Assembly: GCA_031001845.1 (NCBI GenBank)
Contig: JARNGD010000158.1
Coordinates: 1-64,000 of the forward strand
Direction of reading: 5' to 3'
Origin: Achaetomiella virescens
Lineage: Eukaryota > Ascomycota > Sordariomycetes > Sordariales > Chaetomiaceae
Length of the DNA: 64,000 bases
In this document: piece after piece, positions 1 to 9,159 of the stretch
Numbering within the stretch: position 1 is the first letter of the stretch
How the letters are laid out: each line of letters opens with the position of its first letter
Translations under genes and position numbers: made by a program
The notes under the pieces: generated by a model
Databases searched by the model: none
Seen by the model: the letters and a program-made list of their open reading frames with translations, nothing else
What the model was told of the DNA's origin: nothing

Positions 1-483
1 TGAAAGTGTGTCTCAAGGGCAAATGAGAACAGCATCGTGAGCTTGGGGAATTACAAAGTCTATAAGCTAGGTGCCAATTCCAGCCATGCGGTAAACCAGC
101 AGCGACTTCTCCCTGACGACCGCAAGAACAGCCGGCTTGCTCGCTTGTGTGCTCGCTTCCAACGCCCGGGACATAAGACTGGCATACACAGATATCATCC
201 ATCCATAAAACCTAACCGTCCATTGTTGAATAGCGCAAAATCAACCACATCCTCCTGTGCCCACTCGCTGCCACCGGATGCACGCCGCCTCGACAGGCGA
301 GCCCGTCATCTAAGGAGCCCGTGGAGCTGGGACGGATGTTGAACAGCCAGCCCGGCGCTTATGCAACCCGATCCACATTCTCCGCGATGCAGCCCGGACC
401 ACGAGGGAAGCCCGAACGCCCCCGCCATTACTAGTCAAAACCCGTCAATCCGCGTTCGCCGCCTGTGTGCCGTTGCAGCACAC

Positions 484-1145
484 TTAGGCGCTGGTGGCAA
501 CCTGCTGCTGCTGGAGGTAGTTTAGGCAGCGTAGGCGATCAGGCCGCCGATGAGGACGATGGCATAGAGGCCGACGCCAAAACCGGCAGAGGCGTTGTTA
601 GCGGCCGGGGCGACGGCGCCGCGGGCGCCTTGGGCTTCGGGTCGCCGGGTTACGGGTGAAAAGAGCAGGTCAGCAATCCAATTGCCTCAACCTGGAGAGT
701 CGCACGCCCAATGTTGGGAAAGACGATGGGAGTGATTCGTTTCACTTACGTTGCGCTTCAACGTGCCGACCTTAAGCTGCGCAAGCGTCTCCCGGGCCTC
801 GTCGCTGTGGCCGACATCCTCAAAAGCCTCGGTGGCGTCCTGGCCGGCAATGTCGAGAAGGACCTCCTCACCGCCACTGTATGCGGAGAAATCGCTGATG
901 AGCACATGCGACGAGATTGGGGGTGCCGATGCGGGGATTCATCCGAGGCCGAGCACCACCACGGCCTGCCTCGGAAGACGGGACACGGCAGGCAAAGGCC
1001 AGAGGAGCAGAAAGCATGACTGCACTTACGGGTGCTCGTCGACAAACTTGGTGACGTCGTAGATTTGGTCGTGGATGACGCAGTAGAGGTCCTTCTTGGT
1101 GTTGTGCTCAGCAACGTCCTGGTACGTGAGCTCCTTGGTGGCCAT
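484..1145 (-). CDS. Cytochrome b5, tail-anchored (frame broken twice)
   Basis: Small ER haem protein that passes electrons to desaturases, hydroxylases and P450s. Exon 1 (1145-1030) begins MATKELTYQDVAEHNTKKDL and ends in EHP. Exon 2 (876-750) supplies the rest of the HPGGEEVL haem-ligand motif and the second-half haem-ligand region (EDVGHSDEARE). The last exon encodes an Ala/Pro linker and a C-terminal membrane anchor, AGFGVGLYAIVLIGGLIAYAA. Two apparent 1-base losses break the frame. One lies in the linker near 603. The other lies near 521-524, where restoring one base turns the early stop into a YNYLQQQQ-type tail ending at 484. The expected acceptor of the last intron also reads TAA instead of TAG. 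The family assignment is firm; the 3' model is inferred. Confidence 0.88.
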
Positions 1146-2107
1146 CTTGACGATTGTTGATGTCGGTGTGGAGATTGTCGGTCTTCGAAACGGGGATAAT
1201 TTTTTACTGGACAGGTGGTTATTAGCACGCTAAGGCAAGGTACGAAGTCAGGCGGAAGGTAATTATGCACCAGGCACTCTCGGTTGATGCCGTGGCAGGA
1301 AGCAAATGGGCTGCAAAGCGTACTTACAATTCGGAGACGTGGGCACAACGGCGACGGGTTGACGAAGACGGATGCAGGAAAGGGGGTGGAAGGGAAAAAA
1401 AAAAGGTTCAAGGTCCCGGCCCGGTGATGGAGAAGGAGAGGGTCTCGACAATCCCCGGACAAGGCAGGCGGCAGCGGGCAACTTTTCAGAAACCCCTGGA
1501 CAGGTACCTGGAGGCCAACTGTCGGGCATCCCCGATGAAGAGTCCCGCTTGGCCCCCGAAGCGGATGGGCCAATCATGGTCTGCCAAAATTATACCACCG
1601 CACTCTGATTCGTTCAACCCAGCGATCATTCGATTCGGAACTGCGGGAGCCGTTCGGTGGACCGGGCAAGCTGAACCCAGCTGCGGTACACCTCAGAGGT
1701 TCTGAGGCGATCATAGCACACACACTGGACCTGGAATGCCTTTACTGCGCTTGTCCACTGGGATGAGGCGTCCTCCCTGACAGCTCCCGCGACGCGCGGA
1801 CGGCAACCGTTTTCCGAGAGTCTGCTAGACCTGAATCAGCGTCAACTGAAGAATGGTTACTACTGTGTGCGGTCTGACAGCGGTCGGCATTGGTGGGCTT
1901 GGCTCACGGACTTGTCTTGGTAGCTCACTTTCTGTTCTTTCCGTTCACACCTCCCTCAGCTGATGTTGCTTCTATGGACATCTCTGCACGTTAATTCCTG
2001 CCTCAGGCCTTAATACAATCACACGGCCACGGGCATATTTCTCGCTTACCCCCCACATCGAAAGAACTGCTCATCTCAAACACATGATCTCTTTTCGTCC
2101 AGCTTCC
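1146..2107. other. Intergenic, no gene seen
   Basis: About 960 bp upstream of the cytochrome b5 start. Open frames here are short and unlike any protein I know. It probably holds the b5 promoter and 5' leader. Confidence 0.5.
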
Positions 2108-2922
2108 TCAACGAGCTCGGATCAAACGTCGGACATAGCCGCCTTCGACTCCCCTTCCGCTGACTTGCGCTTCGGCGCACGGCGCTGAGCCTTTCGGATG
2201 GTCGGGGTCGTCGCCACCCGGTTTGTCACCATGCGCCGTGCTCTGAGAGGGCGCAGCTGGTCCCGCAAGCGCGGCTCCTGTTCCGGCCCCGACCGTGGCG
2301 CCGGCTCCGACTGCTGCTCCGACTGCGGCTCCAGCTCCTGTCCTGTTTACTGTAGCTGTTTCAGCTGCAAGCCGTGCAAGCAAAGCTCGTCCATGGTCAT
2401 CACATGGCGAAACTTGTTGAGATGTTCGGACAGGACGACGTATATGGGCATCAAGTCTTCGAACTGGTCATAATCCAGCGCGCGAAGGTTCCCACGGCGT
2501 CCCAGCAGAGGCGACATGACTACGTCAACGATGCCCTCGCCGGGACTCGGGGGGGCTTTGGCCTGATCCAAAAGCATCGTCTTCTCGTCCGGTTCCGCTG
2601 CTCCCTGCGGTCCTCCAGCGTGTCCGGGTGGCAGAAGATGACACAAAAGTGTGCTTTGTGGGCCTGGATCATGGTCGATCCTGACTGCAAGCTCGGTGAT
2701 CTCCTTCACCGTCCTGTCGATTGTGGCTTCGTCTCTTTCCATCTTGAGGATGAAGGGGCTCAGCGTCCGCTTGCTTCGCGCCATGACTGGCCTCGGGTTC
2801 ATCTGGGTTGGTTCGACTTTCCTGATCATGCAGACACTGAGCTGCCACCAAAGGTGGAATCTGGTGGTCGAGGAACGGTCTTTTTCATTGTTCGCCTGGT
2901 CTGTTTGGGTAAGACGAGTCAA
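2108..2922 (-). CDS. Uncharacterised protein, frame probably broken
   Basis: The 191-codon frame from 2922 carries a protein-like central part (MERDEATIDRTVKEITELA, then LDYDQFEDLMPIYVVLSEHL, then NKFRHVMTMDE). It stops at 2347, but a neighbouring frame continues from the same place with LLARLAAETATVNRTGAG and an Ala/Gly/Thr-rich tail to 2108. Adding one base near 2390 would join them as MTMDEALLARLAAETATVN. I recognise no domain. It may be a terminal part of the next gene upstream (3025-3691), separated by an unspotted intron. The start is uncertain. Confidence 0.4.
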
Positions 2923-3024
2923 TCAATTGTCAGCGGCGTGAGTGCTGTAGAGAGTTGGGAGTAATGATAGCACGTTGAAGGGTTAGAGTTGGCATGCTGG
3001 TGTTGGCTGGGGCAGAAGATGGGC

Positions 3025-3691
3025 CTACTTTCTCAGAATGTGGTGAAGCCTGCCTAACTCTGCCCACATGGTGAGGCCTCTGTACTTGCGCGGTCCACTC
3101 AAGGAACACGTCATCCTCAACAAAGCGCCATGTCCAGGCGCGGAGCAAGCTCCTGAACTACCTGTCGCCTTCGAGATAGTCCTTTGTATTCGGCGCCCAC
3201 TCCTTCACCTCGGCCCGCGTGTCGTCTTTTAGGTCGTTCCATACAGCTTTCGTATCCTCGCGCCAGATATCAATACTATTGAGAAAGGTTATGGCGCTCT
3301 CGAGCTTCCGCCAGCCGTCGACGATCACGCACTCTTCGCAAGGCGCATGTAGTAGGTAGTTGACATTGCGGTCAGCTAAGGCATCCTCTTCATGGTGGTT
3401 CGTAAACTCTATCTTGATGCTAAGAGAATGCTGAGGCTTCTGGTATTTGTCCCAGAGTTCACGTATCGCTTCCTCGGCCGTCTCTCCCTCTTGCTCCACT
3501 GCTGAAGCCTGGCCAACAGCTGTCCATCCCATGGTCGAAGCTGCTGGGGGTAAGGGTGGTGTCTTCAGTTTCACGTTGGGTCGGTGACCTGTAGGCAGCA
3601 GAGACTCGACTGTTGCGGTACGACCCATGCAGTATTGATGGGCTTGATGCTGTACGAAGTTGTCGCAGAAGCTGAGGCGGGAGTGACTCAT
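3025..3691 (-). CDS. Uncharacterised protein with in-frame TAG
   Basis: The frame opens at 3691 (MSHSRLSFCDNF) and runs 177 codons to a TAG at 3158-3160. The protein includes a hydrophilic middle (EAIRELWDKYQKPQHSLSIK) and HAPCEECVIVDGWRKLESAI. After the TAG the same frame stays protein-like (RSLLRAWTWRFVEDDVFLEW), and one base shift later comes LTMWAELGRLHHILRK with a stop at 3025. The Trp-rich RAWTWR ending reminds me of C-termini of large uncharacterised families in filamentous fungi; this is an impression, not an identification. The TAG could lie inside a small intron (donor GTAGTT), be an error, or mark decay. Confidence 0.45.
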
Positions 3692-3739
3692 TGTAAACCT
3701 TTACGACACAACCCAAGGCCGGAAACGGCCGGATGAGGT

Positions 3740-4395
3740 TGTTATCATGAATATTGCGGATTAGAAGGTGACAGTTGGCTGCCTTGCTTCTTTGTTCTCC
3801 GTGAAGGAAATGATAAGAGACAGGGTAAGAAGCGAAAAGAGAAACTAGCTGAAAATGCGAGAACAAAGCGAAAGAATAGGAAATGATTTGAGAGATACCG
3901 GGGAGAAATGGTGAGAAAATAGGAATCAAATAGAAGTAGGGCATCACGCCGTTCGGGGTGGGTAGGGGCGGTTTGAGAGAGAGCGGGGCGGTTTGGGATG
4001 TTGAGAACAAAGAGAGAAGAGAGGAATAGTGACATAGTCTGATCTCAAAGACATTGCAAGAAAACAAGAGACAAGAGACAAGAGACGAGAAATGGGGAGA
4101 TAGGAAACTGGAGATAGGAGATATGAGGCAAGAGACAGGTGAGAGATGATACGAGACAAGGGACAAGAGACAAGAGACAAGACAAGAGACAAGAGACAAG
4201 AGACAAGAGACAAGAGACAAGAGACAAGAGACAAGAGACAAGAGACAAGAGACAAGAGACAAGAGACAAGAGACAAGAGACAAAGACAAGAGACAGGTGA
4301 CAGGTGACAGATGACAGATGATAGAAGACAAGGAGAACCAGAACTATCGGCGATCCCCGGCATCGCGCTGACCGTCATGGTGTTCTGAGACATAG
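3740..4395. repeat. Purine-rich tract with 7-bp minisatellite
   Basis: The plus strand is strongly A/G biased through this stretch. Its core, about 4155-4285, is a tandem array of the heptamer AAGAGAC, about 14 near-perfect uninterrupted copies plus degenerate flanking units (GAGACAGGTGACAG variants). Because 7 is not a multiple of 3 and the unit contains no stop on the complementary strand, all three minus frames stay open and read a Leu/Val/Ser/Cys repeat. The long minus-strand frames here are therefore a repeat artefact. The array sits 50-700 bp upstream of the uncharacterised gene starting at 3691. Confidence 0.9.
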
Positions 4396-4547
4396 CCTAT
4401 GGTTCGCCTGAGATTGGTAAGACGATTCCCGGCTCCAGCTCTGGCCTCCTCCGCCGTTTGGCATGTTTACTTACTGTACTTAAGGGCCCGACGAGCCTCA
4501 ACAGCCAGTGTCCAGGGGCCTAGCTCAGCATGCCCCATCTTCCCTGA

Positions 4548-5065
4548 ATGGCAAAGTTCTCCATCAGTTCTTGGAGCCACGCACTAGGCAACATAGAGGA
4601 TGCACTTTTTATCGGCATTGACTTTGGCGCAACTGTGAGTATCGGTCATCAAACAACCGGTCTCTGCTCCGGCAGCTAATCTTGGCGCACACATGCATCC
4701 GTCCGTATCCTTCTCACTCGGCGGTACCCAAGGAATTCTGAATAGCAAGTTTAAGAACCGTTTTCCCAGAGTTCCCACGGCCATCGCCTTTGGCCCTGAC
4801 GGGGAGATCACACGGGCCCATGGCCCAGACCCCAAACGGCCGTCTGCTTGGTTCAAACTTCTGCTGTTCCATTACGATGACTTCCGCCGCCAAATGCTTG
4901 AATTGGCCGACGTCCACTAGACGACGCAGAAACAGGCACTGCTTCAAGGGAGTTCGATCCGGCTCGTAGGAGAGTACCTACGCTGCGTCATAAAGTACGC
5001 CTTGAAACAAATTAACAATAACTTTCCAAGCGCCCAGCCCCTGAGCGGTGCGGGGCAGATTCGCA
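4548..5065 (+). pseudogene. Hsp70-like protein, N-terminal relic
   Basis: An ATG at 4548 opens a frame reading through IEDALFIGIDFGAT, the phosphate-1 motif of the Hsp70/actin ATPase fold, up to a GTGAGT donor at 4635. The next segment (about 4690-4917) reads VSFSLGGTQG, then FPRVPTAIAFGPDGE and SAWFKLLLFHYDDF, matching the order seen in fungal Hsp70-like proteins. An in-frame TAG at 4918-4920 interrupts it. The same frame then continues with VGEYLRCVIKYALKQINN, the expected following helix, before another stop. Only about 140 of the roughly 550-600 residues remain, the intron acceptor does not restore frame cleanly, and nothing further is recognisable downstream. I read this as a decayed copy of an expanded fungal Hsp70-like family. 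Confidence 0.65.
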
Positions 5066-5671
5066 TAGCAGAAAGATAGTCGTTTATTTCGAATGGCTCT
5101 GAACATTTGGTGCTGAACATTTGGTGCTGTATAGAGTGCGCACCGTACCTGAGGCTTCGTGGTGACTTGGCGCGGAAGCAGCAGGATGAGCAACAACCTT
5201 CAGAAATAATAAATAGGATGACAACAGGAGGTAAAGCCCGAGGTAAGGCATGTACTGGTCGGTCAGCAAAGGCTGCTGACGAAGCTTTTGCCAGCAGGCC
5301 AGCTCTGGATATCCACGGAGTTGGAGCGGGGGATCAAGGACGTTCGTGCCTCAGGCCGTGCCTCAGGCCGTACCTCTGTAAATGCCTGAGGCAGCAAGAT
5401 CAAGGAGTTCGTTCCCTTCATGGAATAACTGATATAGTGATACCCCGGGGCGCCAATTTAGGAGTTCGGGTGCAATGATCGGGATCCTTCCTTGAGTACA
5501 CCTCGGGTTCGCGCCGAACCTTGATGGCGAGCTTCCGCGGACTGAGACCATTTTTCGAGCCATTCGCTCATCACCACCGGCATGAGCATCATCACATGGA
5601 ACACTTCTCGCTTGCTTTCGCAGCCAATCTACCACGCCAGCCCCCGCAACAACAATCCCTCCCTCCCCTGT
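5066..5671. other. Intergenic, no gene seen
   Basis: No protein-like frame. Near 5345-5370 a short unit, CGTGCCTCAGGC, is repeated in tandem, with an inverted partial copy (GCCTGAGGC) about 20 bp further on. This could fold into a hairpin. No function is inferred. Confidence 0.4.
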
Positions 5672-6730
5672 CTATCTCCGCGCCGCACCCCCTCCAATAT
5701 CCTGTCCAGCCTGTAGCTCGCAACCTTGTCCCACTCGATCTTCTGCCTCGTGACGGGCAGCTGTCGCCGCAGCGCCTTGAAGGCGCCCTCGCTCAGGCTC
5801 GTGAAGCTGCGGTTGAGCTCCTCCTGGTACTTCTTCTCGCCCGCCGCCACCTCCTTGGCAAGGCCCGCGCCGGTCCCAGACGGCACTGATGCCGCCACGG
5901 GCTTGTTGGTCAGCAGGCGCACGTTGCCGTCCTCGTAGTAGTGCACGTCCACCTTGATGGACCCTTCGAGATTGTTGGACGACGGGTCGAAAATATAGAG
6001 CGAGCGCCAGCGGCCGTTCCTGGGTTGCGTGTCAGTGAGGTGAATAGGAGGTAGGGGCGAGATGCGGTAAGGTACCAGTAGTTGTTCGGGCTGTACTTGT
6101 TCGCGACGATGATGATGGCGATCTTAGAGTCGTTCTCTATCGGGTAGGCGCCGTAGGCCGCGTTTTGTGAAGTGCTCCTTGACGTAGGTCGACAGGCCCT
6201 TTAGGATCGATTTCCTAGCCACGGCATTAGCTCCTAACTGCCCATCCCTCAGTATTCCGGTGATCGTACGCTAGGTCCGCCTGCGCGCCCTCGGCAACAT
6301 GACTCTCAACCGCGCTGGCCTTCTGCGTGGCGTGGTCGAACGCGAAGCTGCACGAGCTCTCGAGGTCGTAGTATCGGTTCCACCCGAAAGTTGTGCGAGC
6401 TGATGATGACGGCTGGCTGCTCCCGGGGAGCTTGACGGTCGCGAACTGCTCCTCGTTGTACTTTCTGGAAGGCCGGGCCGAGCTCGTTCACCAGGTTTGG
6501 GCTCGAGAGGGTAAGGGCCTTGATATCTGTAGGGCGCTTCGGTTAGGGAGGTAGTTGCAGCGGGCGGAGGTACGAGAGACATGCCTGCAATAACATCTGC
6601 CAACTGGATGAATAGTCGTTAGCATGGATGCGATGTCTCTGGAGCTTGCGCTTGGGTTGAGTTTGCGACTGACCTCCCCTGGGGGAGCTCCCTCCACAAA
6701 GGAGGAGACAATTGCCTTGGGCGATGACAT
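5672..6730 (-). CDS. cap1: F-actin-capping protein subunit alpha (several frame breaks)
   Basis: Alpha subunit of the CapZ heterodimer that blocks actin barbed ends. The start at 6730 gives MSSPKAIVSSFVEGAPPGE, followed by ELADVIADIKALT across two introns; the second has a GC donor (6584-6527). Further exons read NELGPAFQK, NEEQFATVKLPGSSQP, IISSHNF, YYDLESSCSFAFDHATQK, then LSTYVKEHFT, KIAIIIVANKYSPNNYW and SLYIFDPSSNNLEGSIKVDV. The diagnostic tail is ELNRSFTSLSEGAFKALRRQ, then LPVTRQKIEWDKVASYRL. At least five 1-base breaks are visible: an extra A in AAAA (6173-6176 on plus) and another near 6462-6464, two opposite shifts between about 6390 and 6415, and a missing base near 5705 whose repair gives SYRLGQDIGGGAARR and a stop at 5672. 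Confidence 0.88.
6527..6584 (-). other. GC-AG intron in capping-protein gene
   Basis: The 58-bp intron begins GCATGT and ends CTACAG on the minus strand. Splicing gives ADVIADIKALT, the expected sequence; the GT alternatives fail. Confidence 0.6.
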
Positions 6731-7175
6731 GGCTTGTAATAGAAGGAGCAGAGATAATGTCCGCAAAAGGCTGGAATTCCGCTGGTAGTACTCGCGGCTG
6801 TCAGCGTTACTGGGCAGGCGGCCGTAAGATGCCGATTTGATGCTGGGGGAGCTGTCGATGAAACGGGCCATGGAAGAATGCGGGGCAGGGTGGGATGCAA
6901 GCGGACCGCCAAGAAATCTACGACCGGGGCCATAATTCGTCTTTCAAATTTCAGATTCAGTTCATCTGATTTATTTCAACAATTCATCTCATAGGCTCTT
7001 GAACAGAAGCAGACCAGCTAAGGTCTGACGGACAATGCTTCCGGTCGCTGTTCCTTGCAACGACGGTATACACAATACTTGACGCCCGCCCTGCCGCTCA
7101 CGATACGCCTGCCAACGCCACGCCTGCTCTGATGCGATTTTCATCCACATCTCCCTCATCCCCCCCCAGGCCAAA
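6731..7175. other. Intergenic spacer
   Basis: Space between the capping-protein start and the 3' end of BCKDHB on the same strand. It is expected to hold the cap1 promoter and the BCKDHB 3' UTR. I see no gene. Confidence 0.5.
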
Positions 7176-8440
7176 TCAATACTGCAGCACCTTCTTGATG
7201 TTGTCGTATACCCCTATCCAAGTCAGCAGTTGTACGCAAATTTCACACCAAGAGGAACACTCACTCGCAACATCTGGAACATTGAACATCTCATACATCA
7301 GCGGCGTGTGAATGCTGAAACCAGCCACGCGAGCCACAGGCGCCTCCAGCCTGATGAACGTCTCGGGGTCCTCCTGGATCGCCGCCGCAAACCTCGGCAC
7401 CGACGCCAGCGTTGACCATGGCCTCGTGGACGACAAGGCACCGCCCCGTCTTCCGCACGCTCTGGAACACCGTCTCCTTGTCCCAGGGATAGATGGTGCG
7501 CAGATCGATCAGCTCGACCGAGATGCCCAGGTCTTGCTCGGCCTGTTCCAGCGCTGCCATGCACTTGTACAGCGGCTGGCCGTACGAGACGATGGTGACG
7601 TCCTTGCCCTCCTTGAGCACCTCGGCCTTTAGACAGCGGCAGGGTGTACGCGCCCGCGGGACCTGCTCAACCGCCGCGCGGTAACAGGATCTTGGGCTCC
7701 ATGAAGACGCAGGGGTCGTTGCTGCGGATCGCCGACAGCAGCAGCCCCTTGGCCTGCGTCGGCGACCGGGGCATGATGACCCGCAGGCCGGGGATGTGCG
7801 TGAACAGGCTCTCGGGCGACTGCGAGTGGTACAGCGCGCCGTGGCCGACGCCGCCGCAGGGCATGCGGACCGTCAGCCCGCCGACGCTGCGGCCGCAGGC
7901 GCCGTCGCGGTAGCGGAACTTGGCCGCCTCGTTGACCAGCTGGTCAAAGGCCGGGTAGACGTAGTCAGCAAATTGGATCTCGGCGACGGGGCGCATGCCC
8001 TCAGCGGCCACGCCGATAGCGAAGCCCATGATACCCTGTTCCGTCAGCGGCGTGTTGAACACGCGGTCGCCCCCGTATGTCTCAGCCAGCTTGCCCGTGC
8101 AGCGGAAGACGCCGCCGAACGCCACGTCCTCGCCGAAGACCATGACCGACTCGTCCTCGGCGAGCGCGATCGTCAGCGCGTCGTTGACCGCCTGGAAGAG
8201 GTTCATGCGCTTCGTCGTGCCATTGCGCACCTCGGGCGGCAACTCCGGGTTGCTGAGCGCCGACTGTGACGAGTGGGCGAGCAGAGGGGTTGTCGAGTAG
8301 TCGGTCGGAAGGTTCAGTCTCGCATTGGGTGGGTGAGTAGAGTACTGCCGCCGCGACGACACGAGTACGGGAGTGGTCGAAGTCAGAGGCGATCCCCGGG
8401 CCAATGCCCTCGACAGCGCGCGGATTGATGAAGCCCTCAT
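7176..8440 (-). CDS. Branched-chain 2-oxoacid dehydrogenase E1 beta, mitochondrial
   Basis: Beta subunit of the E1 decarboxylase of the BCKDH complex in the mitochondrial matrix (valine, leucine and isoleucine catabolism). The start at 8440 opens a Ser/Arg/Ala-rich targeting sequence (MRASSIRALSRALARG). The body has MNLFQAVNDALTIALAEDES, GEDVAFGGVFRCTGKL, RVFNTPLTEQGI, EIQFADYVYPAFDQLVNEAA, GHGALYHSQSPES and PRSPTQAKGLLLSAI. The GGVFRC and GHGALYHSQSPE signatures fit BCKDH E1 beta rather than pyruvate dehydrogenase E1 beta. The C-terminal half reads VTIVSYGQPLYKCMAALEQ, ELIDLRTIYPWD and ETFIRLEAPVARVAGF; after a 3' intron near 7212-7262 it ends YDNIKKVLQY. Frame breaks: an extra base near 7683, an extra A at 7628-7630, an extra base at 7389-7391. 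Divergent from exgD. Confidence 0.92.
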
Positions 8441-9159
8441 GGTCGCTGGAGCCAGGGTCGCCGGTGTATCGACTGTATCAGGGGGAATCTCTCTGCATTG
8501 TTCGGAAGGAGTTTGGATGTTGGGGACGAGGGAAGCCGGGAGGAGATGACGGCGGTGGTCGGCTTGCGACGGCTTTGTTCGTCTGCCCTGTTCCTGGCAA
8601 TTCGCGGGGCCCCGCTCGCCCCAATTGGCCCTGCAGGCAATTACACAGTGCCTTATGCCGGCGGGCCGCTTTGACAGGGACATTCTCTGGGTCCAGAGAT
8701 GCCAAAATGCTCTCCTCGTGACATGAACTGTTCGGAATCGGATGAAAAGGGCCACAGCGCTGAGATGGCGGCCCAGTCTAGGGACAAGCGAGGTTGATCC
8801 CATACCCCGTCCTCTCAGGTCTTGGACCAAAAGGATGATGACGTCGCAGTGCCCCTTGACGCCTGCTGATAGCGTTGCCCGGTCAAAATCGCGCATTCTT
8901 TACTTTCACAGGATCAAGGCACACGCTGCGGCATGAGGATGGCACGAATCAGAGGACGGCATTGCACTGCAACTTCTCTTTTCGTCCCAAACCTCCAATC
9001 TCACGTCTCTGCAAAATTGTAGATCCCGGATAGTCACCACATTCCACTGTCCCCCGTCCACAAATGCATCCCTAACCTACGCGACATCCCTAGCACACGT
9101 CCGACATTCACTGTAACAACCCGCGTGTTTCCCTTGCAGTGCTCGAAAAAAAAAAAAAA
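8441..9159. promoter_or_regulatory. Divergent promoter region, BCKDHB / exgD
   Basis: 719 bp between two outward-facing starts, without a convincing gene. A TGACGTCG half-CRE-like site lies at about 8837-8844. A 15-A run lies directly before the exgD ATG at 9160. Confidence 0.4.

Noticed and set aside
758..1573. 271-codon minus frame overlapping cytochrome b5
   Set aside because: Shadow frame of the b5 exons and leader; Ser/Pro-rich without a domain.
3459..4393. Long minus-strand frames encoding Leu/Val/Ser/Cys repeats that look like a membrane protein
   Set aside because: They are all translations of the AAGAGAC heptamer array, open in three frames; no real protein context.
7176..8440. Pyruvate dehydrogenase E1 beta as the identity of this gene
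   Set aside because: GGVFRCTGKL, GHGALYHSQSPES and RSPTQAKGLLLS fit branched-chain 2-oxoacid dehydrogenase E1 beta instead.
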